Below are positions 61,553 through 64,000 of a stretch of 64,000 nt of DNA, in pieces (position 1 is the first letter of the stretch; each line of letters opens with the position of its first letter). Both the position numbers and the translations under genes were made by a program. The DNA lies in assembly GCF_019145355.1 (NCBI RefSeq), contig NZ_JAHSTY010000001.1, forward strand, positions 2,728,001 through 2,792,000, read 5' to 3'. The DNA comes from Pseudomonas azadiae. GTDB lineage: Bacteria > Pseudomonadota > Gammaproteobacteria > Pseudomonadales > Pseudomonadaceae. The notes under the pieces were generated by a model. That model was not told the DNA's origin. It ran no database searches and was given only the letters and a program-made list of their open reading frames with translations.

Positions 61553-62701
61553 TTACGCCAACAACGGTGGAAGTTCCTTATTGAGCGCCAGTTTTTCCAT
61601 CACCGCAGTGCCGGTCAATGCATAGCCCAGTAAGCGGCCGCTGCTGTCGCGGCACAGGGCTTTAATATCGGCGCCCTCGCCCTCGACGCTCCAAACCCCT
61701 TCGGTGCCGCGTGGCGGGGGCGAAACCACCAGCGGGCAGACCGGCGTCTTGACGGTAACCGGCATGGGGCCGTAGCTGACGGCGGTGGCATTGCCCGCCA
61801 GGGTTTGGGCCAGAGCGCGGGCACAGGTCATCAGCGGCATGACGTACAGCAGGTTCAAGCCGTCAACCTCGGCACAGTCGCCCAGGGCGTAGATGTTGGC
61901 GTGGGAGGTCTTGAGGTGGCGGTCAACCATGATCCCGCGGTTGATCTGCAGGCCGGCGGCAGCGGCCAGGTCGACACGCGGGCGCAGGCCGATAGCCGAG
62001 ACCACCAGGTCGCAATGGATCACTTCACCATCCGATAGATGAGCTTCCAGGCCGTTCGCCGTGCGCTGCAGGCGATTGAGCACCGGGCCCAGGTGAAAAC
62101 GCGCGCCGAGGCCTTCCAACCCGGCCTGCACCGCTGCGGCCGCCGCCGGGTGCAGCAGGGTCGGCATGACTTGCTCGCACGGCGCCACCAGATCAATCTC
62201 ATAGCCGCCCAGGATCAGGTCGTTGGCGAATTCGCAGCCGATCAAACCGGCACCGAGCAACAGCACACGACGTTTGCCGGCGGCGGCGGCACGGAAGCGT
62301 GCGTAGTCTTCAAGGTCGTTGATCGGAAAAATCAGTTCAGCCGCATCGCCTTCGACCGGTACACGCACGGTTTCTGCGCCCCAGGCCAGGATCAGGTCGC
62401 GGTAGGCCACGGCTTCCTCGCCGATCCACAGGCGTTTGTGGCCAGGGTCGATGCCGCTGACACGGGTGTGGGTGCGCACTTGGGCCTTGAGTTGCTCGGC
62501 CATGGCGCCCGGTTCGGCCATGCTCAGGCCATCGGCTTCCTTGTTCTTGCCAAAACCGGTGGAGAGCATGGGCTTGGAGTAGGAGCGCCCGTCATCCGCG
62601 GTGATCAGCAGCAAGGGGGTCTCGCTGTCGAGCTTGCGAAACTCCCGGGCCACGTTGTAGCCGGCCAATCCTGTGCCGATGATCACGACAGGTGCGTTCA
62701 T
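61553..62701 (-). CDS. rubB: Rubredoxin-NAD(+) reductase
   Basis: 382 residues. FAD-binding [16 protein letters not shown] at the N-terminus (GxGxxG at 8-13), NAD-binding [20 protein letters not shown] near residue 145-165, and a second FAD motif [12 protein letters not shown] near residue 270. It passes electrons from NADH to rubredoxin. In pseudomonads the pair supplies alkane hydroxylase or protects against oxidative stress. The rubredoxin gene lies 36 bp upstream on the same strand, so they form an operon. Confidence 0.93.
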   Translation of the reverse strand: MNAPVVIIGTGLAGYNVAREFRKLDSETPLLLITADDGRSYSKPMLSTGFGKNKEADGLSMAEPGAMAEQLKAQVRTHTRVSGIDPGHKRLWIGEEAVAYRDLILAWGAETVRVPVEGDAAELIFPINDLEDYARFRAAAAGKRRVLLLGAGLIGCEFANDLILGGYEIDLVAPCEQVMPTLLHPAAAAAVQAGLEGLGARFHLGPVLNRLQRTANGLEAHLSDGEVIHCDLVVSAIGLRPRVDLAAAAGLQINRGIMVDRHLKTSHANIYALGDCAEVDGLNLLYVMPLMTCARALAQTLAGNATAVSYGPMPVTVKTPVCPLVVSPPPRGTEGVWSVEGEGADIKALCRDSSGRLLGYALTGTAVMEKLALNKELPPLLA

Positions 62702-62737
62702 TCCTTTCTCCTTGTAGTACGTGTCTGAAACCGAAAG

Positions 62738-62905
62738 TCAGCCGATTTCGATCATTTCGAAATCCATTTTGCCCACGCCGCAGTCCGGGCACAGCCAGTC
62801 TTCCGGTACATCCTGCCACAGGGTGCCCGGTGCGATTCCGTCATCCGGCCAGCCGTCTTTTTCGTCATAGATTAGGCCGCAGACTACACATTGCCACTTC
62901 TTCAT
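62738..62905 (-). CDS. rubA: Rubredoxin
   Basis: 55 residues from the ATG complementary to 62903-62905; longer upstream reading is not supported. The four iron-binding cysteines are at 6, 9, 39 and 42 (CVVCG and CPDCG), and [19 protein letters not shown] is typical. It is a one-electron carrier between the reductase and its partner oxygenase. Only one rubredoxin gene is seen here, whereas I recall two in tandem at this site in PAO1. Confidence 0.96.
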   Translation of the reverse strand: MKKWQCVVCGLIYDEKDGWPDDGIAPGTLWQDVPEDWLCPDCGVGKMDFEMIEIG

Positions 62906-63100
62906 TACTTGCTTCCTCAGATTCCAGGCGTCTTGGCCGACGGTCGATAGACCCGCATTGCCGTACGGCTCAGGGCGTTTTGTACTGATCGGGGCCGGCA
63001 GATGCAAGCACGATCGACGCAAGCGGCGGGTTCAGCCCGGCAAAAACTCAGAACGCCATGGTAAGCTCGGCGCCTCTTTTGCCGCCAATATTGACTCACC

Positions 63101-63664
63101 GTGCCGCACTCAATCGTCCTTCCCGATGCTTGCCAATGGCTGCCCCAGAGCCTTCTGGCCCCTGCGTCCGCGCCCTTGACCCTCAATTGGCTGTTCAACG
63201 AAGACTCGCTGACGCGGCGACTGACGCGGCTGTCCAACGACGGCTTCAGCGTGACGCCGCTGTTGGAGGGCTGGCAGCCGTTGCGCGATGATGAATGCGC
63301 CGCCCTGGCCTTGGCGCCGGCCAGTATCGGCTGGGTGCGCGAGGTGTATTTGCGTGGGCACGGCCAGCCTTGGGTGTTTGCCCGCAGTGTGGCGGCGCGC
63401 AGCGCGTTGCAGGGCGACGGCTTGCATATGGATGAGTTGGGCAGCCGCTCGCTGGGCGAATTGCTGTTCTGCGACCAGGCATTCACGCGCCAGGCCATCG
63501 AGGTGTGCCATTACCCACGGCAATGGTTGCCCCAGGCCGATCAGGTCGACGGCCTGTGGGCGCGCCGCTCACGTTTCGATCGCGGCCCCCTGAGCGTGCT
63601 GGTTGCCGAGGTCTTTTTGCCAAGCTTCTGGCACGCGCTGCACGCTCACCCGGAGAACTGTTGA
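63101..63664 (+). CDS. ubiC: Chorismate lyase
   Basis: 187 residues from a GTG at 63101; no good ribosome binding site is visible and no ATG gives a better start. UbiC removes pyruvate from chorismate to make 4-hydroxybenzoate, the head-group precursor of ubiquinone. The central [21 protein letters not shown] and [18 protein letters not shown] segment ([14 protein letters not shown]) with a C-terminal [21 protein letters not shown] are family features. It overlaps ubiA by 1 bp. Confidence 0.93.
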   Translation: MPHSIVLPDACQWLPQSLLAPASAPLTLNWLFNEDSLTRRLTRLSNDGFSVTPLLEGWQPLRDDECAALALAPASIGWVREVYLRGHGQPWVFARSVAARSALQGDGLHMDELGSRSLGELLFCDQAFTRQAIEVCHYPRQWLPQADQVDGLWARRSRFDRGPLSVLVAEVFLPSFWHALHAHPENC

Positions 63665-64000
63665 TGTACCAGCGTCTGCTCAAATCCCTGAACCGCCTGA
63701 ACCCCAGGGCCTGGGATTTCATTCAGTTGACCCGCATGGACAAGCCCATCGGCATCTACCTGCTGCTTTGGCCAACGTTGTGGGCGCTGTGGATCGCGGG
63801 CAAAGGCTCGCCATCCTTGATCAATATCGCGGTGTTCGTACTGGGCGTGGTGCTGACCCGCGCCGGCGGATGCGTGATCAATGACTGGGCCGATCGCAAG
63901 GTCGACGGCCATGTGAAGCGTACCGAGCAGCGCCCGTTGGTGAGCGGCAAAATCAGCTCGAAGGAAGCGCTGGTGTTTTTTGCGGTGCTGATGGGTATCA
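63664..64000 (+). CDS. ubiA: 4-hydroxybenzoate octaprenyltransferase UbiA (N-terminal part)
   Basis: Gene cut by the right edge after 112 residues. It starts [20 protein letters not shown], with membrane segments (about 30-48 and 56-75). The conserved N-D-x-x-D-x-x-x-D type motif is present as [20 protein letters not shown] (about 73-92), where Mg2+ and prenyl diphosphate bind. It attaches the polyprenyl chain to 4-hydroxybenzoate in the inner membrane. Translationally coupled to ubiC through the TGATG overlap. Confidence 0.95.
   Translation, partial: MYQRLLKSLNRLNPRAWDFIQLTRMDKPIGIYLLLWPTLWALWIAGKGSPSLINIAVFVLGVVLTRAGGCVINDWADRKVDGHVKRTEQRPLVSGKISSKEALVFFAVLMGI

Overview
The window is a stretch of a Pseudomonas chromosome, most likely the P. 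fluorescens group. The reasons are high GC with C/G-ending codons, protein sequences very close to what I remember of P. aeruginosa PAO1 (Crc, PyrE, Hcp1, OxyR), a PAO1-like gene order, and many copies of the P. fluorescens-type REP/REPIN palindromes (GTGGGAGC...GCTTGC). No tRNA, rRNA, CRISPR array, prophage or IS element was seen.

Region 1 (1-21162) is core genome. In order it holds the end of coaBC, dut, algC, argB, pyrE (minus), crc, a DUF4870 membrane protein (minus), rph (minus), yicC, gmk, rpoZ, spoT, ridA, a lipoprotein, an NAD(P)-binding epimerase (minus), exbB-exbD-tonB, oxyR, recG, a YbaK/HDOD protein, a small DUF3077 protein with a structured RNA-like leader, and an SCP2-like protein. 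Five REPINs lie here. Two of them form 141-bp direct repeats around the DUF3077 unit.

Region 2 (21287-60904) is a complete type VI secretion locus of the P. aeruginosa HSI-1 type. The minus-strand operon reads fha-tssJ-tssK-tssL-tssM-tagF-pppA-ppkA-tagT-tagS-tagR-tagQ: membrane complex, FHA scaffold, and the threonine-phosphorylation control pathway. The divergent plus-strand operon reads tssA-tssB-tssC-hcp-tssE-tssF-tssG-clpV: sheath, tube, baseplate and unfoldase. It is followed by vgrG, an Eag chaperone gene and two tandem Rhs effectors, each with a small downstream gene. tagJ, present between hcp and tssE in HSI-1, is missing. The two operons diverge from a 392-bp regulatory region with a likely RsmA/RsmE hairpin on the tssA ribosome binding site.

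The effector end is the most interesting part. Rhs1 ends in a RES domain, the NAD-degrading toxin fold of RES-Xre toxin-antitoxin systems. The gene 2 bp downstream encodes a 92-residue protein whose C-terminal half resembles the MbcA/ParS/Xre antitoxin domain (DUF2384). This suggests a toxin-antitoxin pair converted into a T6SS effector-immunity pair. Rhs2 ends in an AHH-motif nuclease domain, followed by an AT-rich putative immunity gene.

Region 3 (61086-64000) returns to the core genome: an HU-family DNA-binding protein, rubredoxin reductase and rubredoxin (all minus), then ubiC and the start of ubiA (plus). As I recall, the PAO1 genes flanking the T6SS locus (PA5347 and PA5348) are adjacent, so the locus looks like an insertion between them.
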